Assembly (NCBI GenBank): GCA_019694165.1
Contig: JAIBCL010000009.1
Span: 1 to 64,000, forward strand
Direction: 5' to 3'
DNA from: Verrucomicrobiaceae bacterium
GTDB lineage: Bacteria; Verrucomicrobiota; Verrucomicrobiia; Verrucomicrobiales; Verrucomicrobiaceae
Length of the DNA stretch: 64,000 nucleotides
Of the stretch, positions 50,901-60,822 are shown in pieces. How positions within the stretch are numbered: the stretch's first letter is position 1; each line of letters begins with the position of its first letter. Under the pieces are notes generated by a model that searched no databases, was not told the origin of the DNA, and saw only the letters and a list, made by a program, of their open reading frames with translations. The position numbers and the translations under genes are program-made.

Positions 50901-52098
50901 TGGCGCAGGCGGACCGAAGAACGGCCAGCCGCCCGCGAAGCCGCTGCTGCAAATGCCACGCGGCGAAGACAACTCATGCAGCAGCCAGGCATTCATCACG
51001 GGCAAAGAGTGGTCGGGCCTCAGCAACGGCGGCAGCAATCTCGTCCACCTTTCCTCCGGCGGCGGCAGCGCGTGGCTCGTGATGCGACAAAACGTCAGCG
51101 GCCAGTGGCAGGGCGCGGCAGTGAAGATCAGCGGCAATTTTGACTCCGGCCCGCAGTGCGCGCGATTCAATCCACGCGACGGCCATCTTTACGTGAACGG
51201 CATGCAAGGCTGGGGCAGCTACACGCCGAAGGACGGTTGCTTCCAGCGCGTCCGCTTCACCGGCGTCGCGACTCCGGTGCCGGTAGCCTTTGAAGCTCGC
51301 GACAATGGCGTGTTGCTCCGCTTCAATCAGCCGCTCGATGCGAAGATCGCCGCCGATGCGTCGAAGCATTTCGTGCAATGCTGGAACTACCACTACGGCC
51401 CGCAATATGGCTCGCCCGAGTTTTCCATTCGCTACGCCGACACGCCGGGCCACGATCCGCTCGAAATGCGCAGCGCGCACGTGCTCGAAGGCGGCAAGGC
51501 GCTCTTCCTCGAAATCCCGCAAATCGTTCCGGCGAACACAGTGCATCTGCACGTCGGTGTCAGTTCAGAGCGCGCACATGACATTTTCATGACGGCGCAC
51601 GCGCTCGCCGAGCCGTTCACCGACTTCCCCGGCTACACGAAGATCGCCAAGACGAATCACGCTGCGCAGACCGGCATCGTGATGCCAGCGCCGAGCAAAC
51701 CCAACCCTTGGGCAAAGGGCGATCCTGGTCGCAGAGTCGTGATCGAAGCCGCGCTCGGCCTTCAATACGTGCAGAAGGAACTGCGCGTGAAAGCAGGCGA
51801 ACAACTCTCCCTCACGTTCAAGAACCCCGATGTCGTGCCGCACAACTGGATGCTCTCAAAACCCGGCACGCTGCAATCCATCGGCAACCTCGCGAACCTG
51901 ATGATCACCGATCCGCAGGGCCTCGCGAAGCACTACGTGCCCGATTCCAAGGACGTCATCGTCTATACCGACATGACCAATCCCAAAGGCGAGTTCACCA
52001 TCCACTTCACCGCGCCGAAAGAGAAGGGCGACTATCCCTACCTCTGCACCTTTCCCGGCCACTGGATGGTGATGAACGGGGTGATGAAGGTGGAGTGA
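47989..52098 (+). CDS. Giant secreted TIM-barrel/LamG/propeller/cupredoxin fusion protein
   Basis: A 1369-residue exported protein; signal peptide MLCQILSLFLSLCFFCSITRAAD supports the start at 47989. Residues about 25-300: TIM-barrel (LVAWCIVPFDAKKRG, GIYNHGGWGGEPENM, IGIIYNLHHGHGHLDRL). About 345-500: LamG-like jelly roll (WHDLLASVDDKSVVMWVDGKQV). About 535-700: DUF6797-like region. About 740-1150: sorbosone-dehydrogenase-like propeller (RFATGLHQPLGMKIVKDKLYVLGRDQITCLHDLNGD). About 1245-1369: cupredoxin with type-1 copper ligands VPHNWML and YLCTFPGHWMVM. No CxxCH haem site seen. Three in-frame repeats interrupt linkers at about 305, 565 and 905. Confidence 0.85.
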   Translation: MLCQILSLFLSLCFFCSITRAADLFDQKNLVAWCIVPFDAKKRGPEERAAMLEKLGFRQFVYDYRAEHIPQWEDELNALKKHHVELMGWWFPGSVNDEAKKALDLFKRHGVHPQLWISGGGGAIGAKDEADQKSRVEKEIARFKAICEAAAPVGCSVGIYNHGGWGGEPENMIAVCEGLKAQGIKNIGIIYNLHHGHGHLDRLDKVLPRLLPHLLCLNLNGMDIDGEAKGRKILPLGVGTQDVKVLRQIRASGYSGPIGILNHTNEDAEGRLQDNLDGLRWLVPQLDDAKPGPKPKYRTWDEKAGVRDQRSEGRGQKSEVSKAETVASLNEEFGKALKGGWVTDGSAEHAKVPFTVECRAKLDGKNGYNILVASDVKTSATHWELYTHAARGTLSLYMPGRGGDYDSKVDVCDGKWHDLLASVDDKSVVMWVDGKQVFEKAVQPLKGAPKVGGIAFGRLVEGGIGCDGIIDDVRLTRGVMKPRKGDSPRQRMDNTIGIWSFDNLDALLPPAAPKAAEFTPTREPLDKTTNIHWQEFVNRERVFDYYGKQAMQFMKARGSAWGTVWGTGVSPVRTRATGETPVPHAAPGDYLIPQFPGLDGGQQGHWGNQNDQVTWKDGRFAASDLGSVFSTVFKGGGFLIPKAVCVRFDDKAAVFDPASLSFPIEWSGGFIKLGDGRHGFMGGGAMDGKVVKKEADGGDGPGVYHGFYRHGKEVIFSYSVNGEHHLANAREDEEADLEPLTKGGAAQWPKWIETKGELGMQSPFATDRITIPFENPYGTLFFITAHDFFRDGTAAIATMTGEVWLVKGIDEKLEKLRWKRFATGLHQPLGMKIVKDKLYVLGRDQITCLHDLNGDDEADFYECVTNAMQTSPGGHDFIVGLETDAEGRWYFASGNQGVCRIDVKQTLLSVPKKQTGVSASLEVLATGFRNPNGLGISPDGRFITTSVQEGDWTPASAVCQIELDHDLGAHFGAGGPKNGQPPAKPLLQMPRGEDNSCSSQAFITGKEWSGLSNGGSNLVHLSSGGGSAWLVMRQNVSGQWQGAAVKISGNFDSGPQCARFNPRDGHLYVNGMQGWGSYTPKDGCFQRVRFTGVATPVPVAFEARDNGVLLRFNQPLDAKIAADASKHFVQCWNYHYGPQYGSPEFSIRYADTPGHDPLEMRSAHVLEGGKALFLEIPQIVPANTVHLHVGVSSERAHDIFMTAHALAEPFTDFPGYTKIAKTNHAAQTGIVMPAPSKPNPWAKGDPGRRVVIEAALGLQYVQKELRVKAGEQLSLTFKNPDVVPHNWMLSKPGTLQSIGNLANLMITDPQGLAKHYVPDSKDVIVYTDMTNPKGEFTIHFTAPKEKGDYPYLCTFPGHWMVMNGVMKVE
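48903..48951. repeat. Tandem GGTCAGAAGTCA repeats in the giant gene
   Basis: Imperfect 7-8 bp units (GTCAGAG, ATCAGAG, GTCAGAAG, GCAGAG, GTCAGAA, GTCAGAA, GTCAGC) encode Asp/Gln/Ser/Glu/Lys-rich residues between the TIM-barrel and LamG parts. Confidence 0.75.
49681..49739. repeat. 24-bp-arm palindromic element in the giant gene
   Basis: Perfect inverted arms of 24 bp (TGGGGCACAGGCGTCTCGCC at the start, with its complement ending at 49739) around an 11-bp loop (49705-49715). It is read in frame as a Gly/Val/Pro/Thr linker. Confidence 0.92.
50701..50743. repeat. 16-bp-arm palindromic element in the giant gene
   Basis: CAGACACTCCTGTCTG and CAGACAGGAGTGTCTG are perfect inverses around an 11-bp loop (50717-50727). 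It is read in frame between two propeller strands, as QTLLSVPKKQTGVS. Confidence 0.92.
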
Positions 52099-52144
52099 CC
52101 TGGGATTCAGGAGTCAATTTTCAAGAATCAAAAGAGCAAAAAGA

Positions 52145-52178
52145 GTCCGGCGGGACCCAACCAAAATCCCGCCGGACC
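52145..52178 (-). terminator. Terminator for the porin gene
   Basis: GTCCGGCGGGA and TCCCGCCGGAC form an 11-bp stem with a 12-nt loop. On the minus strand it is followed by TCTTTTTGC, so it ends transcription of the porin gene 68 bp after its stop. Confidence 0.8.
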
Positions 52179-52245
52179 GTGTTGATCCACGAAGCTCCAA
52201 CCAAGAATGCTTCGCAGAAGATGGACGTCAGGCCGTGCCTGGAGA

Positions 52246-53034
52246 TTAGAAGGTGACTGTAAGGCTGACGCCGCCGATGAGGTAGTTGTCCACGCCGAGA
52301 TCATGCAGGCTGTCGATGGCGAACGAGCCGGCGATGTAGGGGGTGAGCGTGGCGGTCTTCGTGAGGGCGATGGGGGCACCGAGCTTGAGCAGCACGTTGT
52401 TGAAGCCACTGACGCCGTAGTAGCTCTCACCGTAGGTGATGCGTGCTTCGGGCACGAGGCTGACGGTGTCGGTGACCTTGATGGTGGTGTTGAGGCCGGT
52501 CTCGAAGTACCAGCCGGCATTGCCGCCCTTGTTGGCAAAGAGGTCGCCGCCGTCGGCGTTCACGTCGAGATAGGCTCCCGCGAACCAGTTGATTTTGCAT
52601 GCGCCTATGGAGCACAGGCAGGTCTGGATGGTGACGTTTGGCTCACTGGTGTCGAAGCCGGAAAACGGATAGTAGTACCAGGTGTAGCCGACACCGAGGG
52701 TGGCGAAGCCAGCGTCGTAGGTGAGGCCGGCCACCAGATCGAGTTCGTCATACTTCTCCCCGGCGATGTGGCCGTACCACGGCGCAAAGGTGAAAGTGAG
52801 CTTGTCACTGAGTTTGATCGGAGCCGTGAGGCCGGCGGAAAGCAGATTGTCGCCGTACTTCACACCGCGGAAGATGTAGCTGGAGTCATAGCCGGCGGTG
52901 AGGCTGAAGCCGAGGCTGTCATCGGCAGGAGCGACTGGTGCTGGTGCCTTGGGGTTCTTGGCAGACACGCCGGCAAAGGCGGTGCCGCCCGCGAGCGCGA
53001 GCAGGGTGAGTGCGATGAGAGGAGTCAATTTCAT
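52246..53034 (-). CDS. Outer-membrane porin-like beta-barrel (TorF/CHP02001-like)
   Basis: A 262-residue protein. Signal peptide MKLTPLIALTLLALAGGTAFAG fixes the start at 53034. After a short Ala/Pro linker come alternating amphipathic strands ending in aromatics (FSLTAGYDSSYIFRGVKYGDN, LTFTFAPWYGHIAG, LGVGYTWYYYPFSG, AGWYFETGLNTTIKV) and a C-terminal Phe (SLTVTF), the signal for outer-membrane insertion. The opening phrase matches a family of putative porins I recall under the TorF name. Two Cys pairs in a loop (CLCSIGAC) are unusual for a porin. Confidence 0.85.
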   Translation of the reverse strand: MKLTPLIALTLLALAGGTAFAGVSAKNPKAPAPVAPADDSLGFSLTAGYDSSYIFRGVKYGDNLLSAGLTAPIKLSDKLTFTFAPWYGHIAGEKYDELDLVAGLTYDAGFATLGVGYTWYYYPFSGFDTSEPNVTIQTCLCSIGACKINWFAGAYLDVNADGGDLFANKGGNAGWYFETGLNTTIKVTDTVSLVPEARITYGESYYGVSGFNNVLLKLGAPIALTKTATLTPYIAGSFAIDSLHDLGVDNYLIGGVSLTVTF

Positions 53035-53242
53035 GGGTGTTGGGTCGTGGGTTGTGAGTTGAGGAGGTTGAGTCGAAGCCGCCGGAGCCAGTCCGCCAGG
53101 GAAGGGGCGTGCATCGCACGTCCCTTCCCGGATGGGTGACCCCGTGGTCATGAATCCTGGAAAGCAGGTCACGGGCCAACTTTGTGCCGGAGGCGATTTC
53201 CTTCTTCAGCGCCGTTTGAGAGAAGCGCGCCCGCCGCACCCG

Positions 53243-54271
53243 CTACTTGTTGGAAGGCCCCTTCATGAAAGTCTGGGACATCTTCAGTCCCATCTCGGTC
53301 ATGTTGCGCTGCTGCTGCTGCATCTTGCCGAGTGCTTCGAGCTGCTTCGCGGACAGGAAGCCGGCGGCATTCTGCACCACCGTCTGCGCATCGTGGTCGT
53401 GCTTGGCCAGGAGCTTCTGGAGCATTTCGTCGGTCATGTTCTCCGGCTTGAGTTCAGCAGGCTTGCTCATGTCGGGAAGGCCGCCTGGCGATTTGCGGGC
53501 CGCGGCCATGACATCGATGAGCTTTTGCTCTTGTTCGGGTGTGAGAGGCTCGCCCACGGCCTTGAACTGGCTGAGGCCGCCCATCATTTGGAGCTGCATG
53601 CGCTCGGGAGCGGTCTCCTCCCAGTGCTGGAAGGTCTGGTAGTCGCCCTCGTCGCCGAGGAAGGTGCGGATGTCGGCGTCCGAGGCCTTCTTCGCCTTCT
53701 CGAAGTCGTCGGTGATCAGCTTGCGCTGCGCGGGCGTGAGATTCTCGTCCATGAACTTGAGGCCCATCTCCGTCTGCGCGCCGGAGCGGGCGGCCAGCAG
53801 TTGCTTGAAGTTCTCCTTCTCCTCCGGCGTGAGTTTGAAGTGATCGAAAAGGCCGCCGTAGTGCAGTTCCGTCTGCACGATGTTCTGCTGCTTGATCATG
53901 TCCTTCATGCCCGGGTTCTTCATCATCTCCTTGAAGGCGGACATGCCGGAAGACTTCGAGGAGAAGAGCTTGCCCAGCAGGCCGCTCTCCTTCTCACCGG
54001 CGGGCGAGTGATCGAAGCCGGGCGCGCTCTCGGAGCCGGCCGCACCGGGCGCCCCTGCGGAGGGCACGGGCGGCGCGCTGGCGGCCACGGTGGTCTTCAT
54101 CTTGTCCAGTGCTTCTTTGAGCCGCTCGATCTGCGCGTTGGCGTCCTTCAGCTCCTTCTCGAGGCGCACGATTTCGGAGGTCGCCGGATTCGGTTGCGAC
54201 ATGAACCAGCCGCCGATGGCAATGCCAGCGGCCACGAGCAGCAGGAGGAAGACGATGGCGGCGTTTTTCAT
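53243..54271 (-). CDS. Membrane-anchored helical protein with Met/Gln-rich tail
   Basis: A 342-residue protein. One membrane anchor at 4-24 (AAIVFLLLLVAAGIAIGGWFM), a short coiled coil at about 33-62 (IVRLEKELKDANAQIERLKEALDKM), an Ala/Pro/Ser linker, then a helical domain with repeated EF-like phrases without calcium loops (LTPEEKENFKQLLAARS, LTPAQRKLITDDFEKAKK, LTPEQEQKLIDVMAAARKS, LSAKQLEALGKMQQQQRNM). These helix pairs resemble Spy/CpxP-like LTxxQ proteins that bind unfolded proteins in the periplasm; that is a guess from the LTxxQ spacing. The start at 54271 precedes the anchor directly. Confidence 0.65.
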   Translation of the reverse strand: MKNAAIVFLLLLVAAGIAIGGWFMSQPNPATSEIVRLEKELKDANAQIERLKEALDKMKTTVAASAPPVPSAGAPGAAGSESAPGFDHSPAGEKESGLLGKLFSSKSSGMSAFKEMMKNPGMKDMIKQQNIVQTELHYGGLFDHFKLTPEEKENFKQLLAARSGAQTEMGLKFMDENLTPAQRKLITDDFEKAKKASDADIRTFLGDEGDYQTFQHWEETAPERMQLQMMGGLSQFKAVGEPLTPEQEQKLIDVMAAARKSPGGLPDMSKPAELKPENMTDEMLQKLLAKHDHDAQTVVQNAAGFLSAKQLEALGKMQQQQRNMTEMGLKMSQTFMKGPSNK

Positions 54272-54349
54272 GATGGCGGGCAGGTTGCCTCTGCAGGGTT
54301 TTATCAAGAACGGGTGCAATCTGGCAATCACTATTCATATTCGCCGGCC

Positions 54350-55471
54350 ATGTCAGCGCAGACCATCACAGCCAGGGCCGCCGTTTTATATGAGGCGGGC
54401 AAGCCGCTTTCCATCGAGGAAGTGCAGGTGGAACCGCCGCGGAAAGGCGAGGTGCTCGTGCGCATGAAAGCCGCCGGCGTCTGCCACAGCGATCTGCATG
54501 TGATGAAGGGGGATCTTCACATGCCCATGCCCATCATCCCCGGTCACGAAGGCTCCGGCGTGATCGAGTCCGTCGGCGAAGGCGTCACCTCCGTCGCTCC
54601 GGGCGATCACGTCATCCCCGTCTGGCGCGCTTCGTGCGGCCAGTGCGAGTACTGCCTCGCCGGGAGGCCCGCGCTTTGTGACATGGGCACGAAGATGCGC
54701 TTCGAGGGAGTGATGCCGGATGGTTCGATGCGCTTCCGCAACAGCGCGGGCGCACCGATCCGCCACTACGCCGGAGTTTCCACCTTCGCCACGATGGCGA
54801 CCATGCCGGAGGCTGCCGTGGTGAAAATACCGAAGGACTGCAGCTTCGAGCACGCCGCGCTCATCGGCTGCGGCGTGATCACAGGCGTCGGCGCGGTGAG
54901 TGATGCGGCAAAAATCCATCCGGGTTGCAGCGTGGCCGTGTTCGGTGTGGGCGGCATCGGCCTGAACATCGTGCAGGGCGCGCGCATGATGAGCGCGCGG
55001 CAGATCATCGCGGTGGACATTCACGCAGGGAAGGAGGCGAAGGCGCGCGAGCTTGGAGCCACGCATTTTGTGAACGCAGCCGAATGCGATCCGGTGCAGG
55101 CGGTCAAAGACCTCACGGGGGGCAAGGGCGTTGACCATGCCTTCGAAGCCGTGGGACTGACGGCAACCATCGAGCAGGCGTACGACTCGCTCAAGAAGGG
55201 CGGCACATGCGTGGTGGCCGGCATCAGCCGTGCCGATGTGCGCGCGCGGATCAATGTGAACCAGCTCGTCTATGCCGAGAAGACGCTGAAAGGCACGCTC
55301 TACGGCTCGATGCGCCCGCGCGTGGACCTGCTTGCGCTCATCGAGCTTCACCGTGTGGGGAAGCTGGCGCTTGATCCGCTGCTCACGCGCACCTGGCGGC
55401 TCGACGAGATCAACGAAGCCTACGCCGCGCTCGAGCGCGGCGAGGTGGCGCGGACGTTGATCGTCTTCTGA
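54350..55471 (+). CDS. Zinc-dependent alcohol dehydrogenase
   Basis: A 373-residue medium-chain dehydrogenase. Catalytic zinc ligands: AAGVCHSDLH and IIPGHEGSG; structural zinc: CGQCEYCLAGRPALC (C-x2-C-x2-C-x7-C). The central region ALIGCGVITGVGA and nucleotide loop VFGVGGIGLN place it near the class III / formaldehyde-type branch. The C-terminus LYGSMRPRVDLLALIELHRVGKLALDPLLTRTWRLDEINEAYAALERGE is typical. The start at 54350 is divergent by 78 bp from the LTxxQ-like gene. Confidence 0.94.
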   Translation: MSAQTITARAAVLYEAGKPLSIEEVQVEPPRKGEVLVRMKAAGVCHSDLHVMKGDLHMPMPIIPGHEGSGVIESVGEGVTSVAPGDHVIPVWRASCGQCEYCLAGRPALCDMGTKMRFEGVMPDGSMRFRNSAGAPIRHYAGVSTFATMATMPEAAVVKIPKDCSFEHAALIGCGVITGVGAVSDAAKIHPGCSVAVFGVGGIGLNIVQGARMMSARQIIAVDIHAGKEAKARELGATHFVNAAECDPVQAVKDLTGGKGVDHAFEAVGLTATIEQAYDSLKKGGTCVVAGISRADVRARINVNQLVYAEKTLKGTLYGSMRPRVDLLALIELHRVGKLALDPLLTRTWRLDEINEAYAALERGEVARTLIVF

Positions 55472-55539
55472 AGTTTCCGGCACGGCGGCGGACTACAAAA
55501 CTGATTGTGCAGGGCGGTCGTTGTCGTATTTGACGGACC

Positions 55540-56484
55540 ATGTTTTCGTTCCGTCATACCCAGCTCGTCGCCATCGCCATTTTCACGCTGCCATTTGCCG
55601 TCTCGGCGCAGATCGTTTCGCTGAAGCCTTCTGATCTCGGGCTGCGCATCGAGATCGACGGCCGGCTTTTCAGCGAGTACCGCACCACGGACGCGCAGCG
55701 GCCTTACATGTATCCGATCATCGGTCCTGGCGGAGCGAACCTTGCGCGCCCTTATCCTATGGAGAAAGGCGGAGCCGAGGATCACCCGCATCATCGCTCC
55801 ATGTGGTTCACCCACGGCGGCGTGAACGGCGTGGACTTCTGGGGCAATGGCGAGAAGAACGGCACCATCAAGCACGCCGGCTTCGGCCAGATGAAGACGG
55901 AGGGTGTGTCAGGCTCATTCGTGGCGAAATCGAACTGGGTGCTGCCCGATGGCACTCTGGTGATGAATGACGAGCGCACCATCCGTGTCGAGGCGCTGCC
56001 TGGCGGCGGCGCGATCGTGGACTGGACCATCAGGCTCCTCGCCAGCGCGGGCGATGTGACCTTCAATGACACGAAGGAAGGGAGCTTCGCGTTGCGTCTC
56101 TGCTCGACCCTCAGCATCAAGGAGAGCAAGGACGCGCACATCACGACGAGCGAAGGCGTCACCGACAAGAAAGCCTGGGGCACGCGAGCAAAGTGGGTCA
56201 CTTATCATGGTCCTGATCCGATGGGCAATGCCGTCAGCGTCACCGTCTTCGACCACCCGCAAAACCTGCGCCATCCCACCTGGTGGCATGCCCGCGACTA
56301 CGGCCTCTTCGCAGCGAATCCCTTTGGAATCCACGACTTCGAAAAGGACGCGGACAAAACGAAGGGAAATCACATCCTGCCCAAGGGCCAGTCCATGATC
56401 CAGCGCTACCGCGTGCTGATCGAGGCCGGCGAGCCCGACCAGACGAAACTGGCGGAGAGGTTCAGGGCGTTCGGCGGATCATGA
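55540..56484 (+). CDS. Secreted DUF6807 (PmoA-like) protein
   Basis: A 314-residue protein with signal peptide FRHTQLVAIAIFTLPFAVSA. Motifs of the family: RPYMYPIIGPGGANLARPYPM, DHPHHRSMWFTHGGVNGVDFW, DWTIRLLASAGDVTFNDTKEGSFALRL, TYHGPDPMGNAVSVTVFDHPQNLRHPTWWHARDYGLFAANPFG. Despite the old name it is not a methane mono-oxygenase; members are found beside carbohydrate catabolism genes in this and related phyla. The His-Pro-His-His segment suggests a metal site. Confidence 0.85.
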   Translation: MFSFRHTQLVAIAIFTLPFAVSAQIVSLKPSDLGLRIEIDGRLFSEYRTTDAQRPYMYPIIGPGGANLARPYPMEKGGAEDHPHHRSMWFTHGGVNGVDFWGNGEKNGTIKHAGFGQMKTEGVSGSFVAKSNWVLPDGTLVMNDERTIRVEALPGGGAIVDWTIRLLASAGDVTFNDTKEGSFALRLCSTLSIKESKDAHITTSEGVTDKKAWGTRAKWVTYHGPDPMGNAVSVTVFDHPQNLRHPTWWHARDYGLFAANPFGIHDFEKDADKTKGNHILPKGQSMIQRYRVLIEAGEPDQTKLAERFRAFGGS

Positions 56485-56570
56485 TGCCGAACCGGGCCGG
56501 ACTGGACCTTTTCGGATCGGGTCCTCACTGGTGTGGCGACGCCCGGACACCGCTCCCGTGCGTGATGGCG

Positions 56571-56723
56571 CTGGGCTTAAGCATGAACCGAAAGCGCAAG
56601 CCTCAAATCTATGATTTGTCCCGCAAGATTCAGGATTCCACAGATGGGTTCAGAAGAAGTCCAATCCGTGGTCGCCCTGAATCCGTGGGAATTCGCTCAG
56701 AAGCAATTCATGCGTAAGCACTG
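56571..56723 (+). mobile_element. MITE-like element, copy 4
   Basis: A 153-bp copy with ends CTGGGCTTAAGCATGAA and TTCATGCGTAAGCACTG. A perfect 9-bp duplication GTGATGGCG lies at 56562-56570 and 56724-56732. Same orientation as copies 1 and 2. The flanks on both sides (56485-56561, 56733-56793) hold no gene. Confidence 0.93.
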
Positions 56724-56793
56724 GTGATGGCGCGTCTTTCGCCATTTGAATCTTGAATCCTCCCTGCTGACTCCTATTCTCCCGCCCCCTTTC

Positions 56794-58221
<1,428 letters not shown>

Positions 58222-58392
58222 GGAGAAGCGGGATTCAGGATCCGGGATGCGTGACGCCGAGGTTGCACCGTCCGGCCGCACCAGGACACATGGGGCGGGG
58301 ATGGACAGATCGCCGCTCAATCTGACCGGCAATCCGCTTGCCCGCCCGCCATCGACTGTCCATCAGTGAGCAGCCATCCACAGCCCAACCGC

Positions 58393-59607
58393 ATGAAGAC
58401 CATCGCCGTTCTCGGCACACTCGACACCAAAGGACAGGAGCACGCATACGTCGCCGATTTGATCCGGCAGCGCGGGCATCGCACGGTGCTCATCGACACC
58501 GGCAGCGGTGATCCGCCTTCGGTGGAGCCCGATGTGAAGCGCGAGGACGTCGCCGCTGCCGGCGGCGTGGATTTGAAAGGCATCGTGGAGAGGAAAGACC
58601 GTGGCGAGGCCGTGACGGCGATGGCGGGCGCGGCGGCTGCGTTGCTGTCGCAACTCGCCGCCAGCGGGCGTATCGACGGCGTCATCTCTCTCGGCGGAGG
58701 TGGCGGCACCGCCATCGGCACGGCGGCGATGCGCGCGCTGCCCATCGGTTTTCCGAAGGTGATGGTGTCCACGCTTGCCGCGGGGAACGTGGCGCCCTAC
58801 GTCGGCACGAAGGACATCGTCATGTTCCCGAGCATCGTGGATGTCTCCGGCATCAACCGCATCTCGCGCGTGCTGCTGGCCCGCGCGGCCGGCGCCATCT
58901 GCGGCATGGTGGAGATGAATGTGCCGGAGGCTGAAGACAAGCCGCTCATCGTCGCGTCGATGTTCGGCAACACCACGGAGTGCGTGAACGGTGCGAAGAA
59001 AATCCTCGAAGACGCAGGCTACGAGGTGCTGGTGTTTCACGCCACCGGCACAGGCGGACGCATCATGGAATCGATCATCGAGAGCGGCATGGTGAGCGGC
59101 GTGCTGGATGTGACGACCACCGAGTGGGCGGACGAACTGGTGGGCGGCATCCTCGGCGCGGGACCGTCGCGGCTCGAAGCCGCGGGCAAGGCGGGTGTGC
59201 CGGCCATCGTAGCCCCCGGATGCCTGGACATGGTGAATTTCGGCGAGCGCGCGAGCGTGCCGGCAAAATTCGCCGGCCGCGTGTTCTACCAGCACAATCC
59301 GCAGGTCACGCTCATGCGCACCACGCCGCAGGAGTGCGAGGAACTGGGCCGCATCCTCGCGGAGAAAGTGAACGCGTATCGCGGGCCCGTGACCGTGCTG
59401 CTGCCGAGGAAGGCCGTCAGTGTGATCAGCGCCGAGGGCGGTGCGTTTCACGATGCGGCGGCGGACGCGGCGCTGTTCTCCTCGATCAAGAGCTGCTTGA
59501 AGCCCGGCATTCCGCTCGTGGAGATGGACTGCAAAATCAATGACCCCGCCTTTGCCGAGGCGTGTGCCCGCACATTGCTCGCCAGCCTGGGCGGGAAGGC
59601 CGCGTGA
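58393..59607 (+). CDS. Tm-1-like / UPF0261 family protein
   Basis: A 404-residue cytosolic protein. Motifs: MKTIAVLGTLDTKGQEHAYVADLIRQRGH, VISLGGGGGTAIGTAAMRALPIGFPKVMVSTLAAGNVAPYVGTKDIVMFPSIVDVSGINRIS, MFGNTTECVNGAKKILEDAGYEVLVFHATGTGGRIMES and APGCLDMVNFGE. These match the UPF0261 family whose N-terminal part is like the tomato Tm-1 ATP-binding protein. Biochemical role unsettled. A GTG nine codons upstream is an alternative start. Confidence 0.9.
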   Translation: MKTIAVLGTLDTKGQEHAYVADLIRQRGHRTVLIDTGSGDPPSVEPDVKREDVAAAGGVDLKGIVERKDRGEAVTAMAGAAAALLSQLAASGRIDGVISLGGGGGTAIGTAAMRALPIGFPKVMVSTLAAGNVAPYVGTKDIVMFPSIVDVSGINRISRVLLARAAGAICGMVEMNVPEAEDKPLIVASMFGNTTECVNGAKKILEDAGYEVLVFHATGTGGRIMESIIESGMVSGVLDVTTTEWADELVGGILGAGPSRLEAAGKAGVPAIVAPGCLDMVNFGERASVPAKFAGRVFYQHNPQVTLMRTTPQECEELGRILAEKVNAYRGPVTVLLPRKAVSVISAEGGAFHDAAADAALFSSIKSCLKPGIPLVEMDCKINDPAFAEACARTLLASLGGKAA

Positions 59608-59661
59608 TGTTTTCGGCGGGGTGTGAGCCGGGCACGCGAGCTTTGCAGGCGCGCGGACTCA

Positions 59662-60549
59662 TCAACGCTTCCCGAACATCACCAGCGCGATGGCGCTCAT
59701 CATCACCACCGCTCCGATCAGCCTCCAGCGCAGCACGGCACCGCCCGCGTGCTGCTCGCTGCTTTGAAACCACCGGCCCGCCAGCCCCACGAGCGCCACG
59801 GTCCACAGCCCGCGCGAGCTGAAGATCACGTTCGCCGGCGCGGCGTTCTTGTACACCACGATGGCGGCCACGAAGATGGTGGACTGCAGCGCGATGAGGC
59901 CCGTGCCGCTCCACAACCACGCCGCGCCGCCGCCTTTGAGCCGCGGCATGCCGCCGCCGAAGAACGGATGCGCGACGAGTGAGAGCACCGCCACCATCAG
60001 CATCATCACCGGCAGAAAACGGCCCGCACCCCACGCCGGCCCCCAATTCTGCACCAGCGCATCGAAAAGCGCGAAGAACAGCGCGCAGCCGACGGCGAGC
60101 GCCACTGTCATGCCGGCCTTGCCGCTGGCGGGGGCGCGGTCGGTGCGGTTGAGCAATACCACTGCCAGCGTGCTGAGCACCGCGCCCAGCCACAGTTGCC
60201 ATGGCAGATGGTCGCCGCCGATCAGCGTCGTGAAGACGGCCACGAGCACGATCTTCACGCCGAGGACGGGCGTGGCGACCGAGACATCGCCGCGATGATA
60301 CGCCAGAAACACGAACGCCTGTCCGGCGATGAACGACACCGCGACGACGGCCGGCTGCCACCACAGCGACCACGATGGAATCTGCCCGCCCATCGGCCAC
60401 AGCGCCATGAGGCCGAGAGCGGTGGTGAGGTTTGACACCAGTGTCGTCTCCCATGGTCCGACGCCGAGCTGGTTGGCCCGCTTCACGAGCAGCGCTCCCG
60501 CCGAAAACAACACCGCGCACAACAGCGCCAGCCACAGATCAAAGGTCAT
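59662..60549 (-). CDS. EamA-family (DMT) membrane transporter
   Basis: A 295-residue protein with about ten hydrophobic segments, for example WLALLCAVLFSAGALLV, WWQPAVVAVSFIAGQAFVFLAY, LWLGAVLSTLAVVLLN, GLIALQSTIFVAAIVVYKN, LIGAVVMMSAIALVMFG. Repeats of the EamA type (GDVSVATPVLGVKIVLVAVFTTLIGGDHLPWQLWLGA) occupy each half. Drug/metabolite exporters of this kind move amino acids or nucleotides; substrate unknown. It converges on the Tm-1-like gene, 54 bp apart. Confidence 0.88.
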   Translation of the reverse strand: MTFDLWLALLCAVLFSAGALLVKRANQLGVGPWETTLVSNLTTALGLMALWPMGGQIPSWSLWWQPAVVAVSFIAGQAFVFLAYHRGDVSVATPVLGVKIVLVAVFTTLIGGDHLPWQLWLGAVLSTLAVVLLNRTDRAPASGKAGMTVALAVGCALFFALFDALVQNWGPAWGAGRFLPVMMLMVAVLSLVAHPFFGGGMPRLKGGGAAWLWSGTGLIALQSTIFVAAIVVYKNAAPANVIFSSRGLWTVALVGLAGRWFQSSEQHAGGAVLRWRLIGAVVMMSAIALVMFGKR

Positions 60550-60613
60550 GTGCGCCTCCTTACATCACCACGTCCGTTGCACAATCGCCCATTCACCCCG
60601 ACCCGCGCGACTG

Positions 60614-60766
60614 CCGGGCTTACGCATGAATTGCTTCTGAGTGAATTCCCACGGATTCAGGACGACCACGGATTGGACTTCTTCTGAATCCATCTGTGGA
60701 ACCCTGAATCATGTGGGACAACTCAGAAGCACCAGACTCACAGAGGCATTTCATGCGTAACCCCTG
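60614..60766 (-). mobile_element. MITE-like element, copy 5 (inverted, diverged)
   Basis: A 153-bp copy in the same orientation as copy 3. Ends are CCGGGCTTACGCATGAA and TTCATGCGTAACCCCTG in this frame. Flanks GCGCGACTG (60605-60613) and GCGCGGCTG (60767-60775) match at 8 of 9. The half nearest 60766 (after CCCTGAATCATG) has diverged from the other copies, so this is probably the oldest or a rearranged copy. Confidence 0.88.
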
Positions 60767-60822
60767 GCGCGGCTGCCGGATCTCGGACAGATCGAGGCAT
60801 GACCTTCGGGCTGGCGCCGCCC

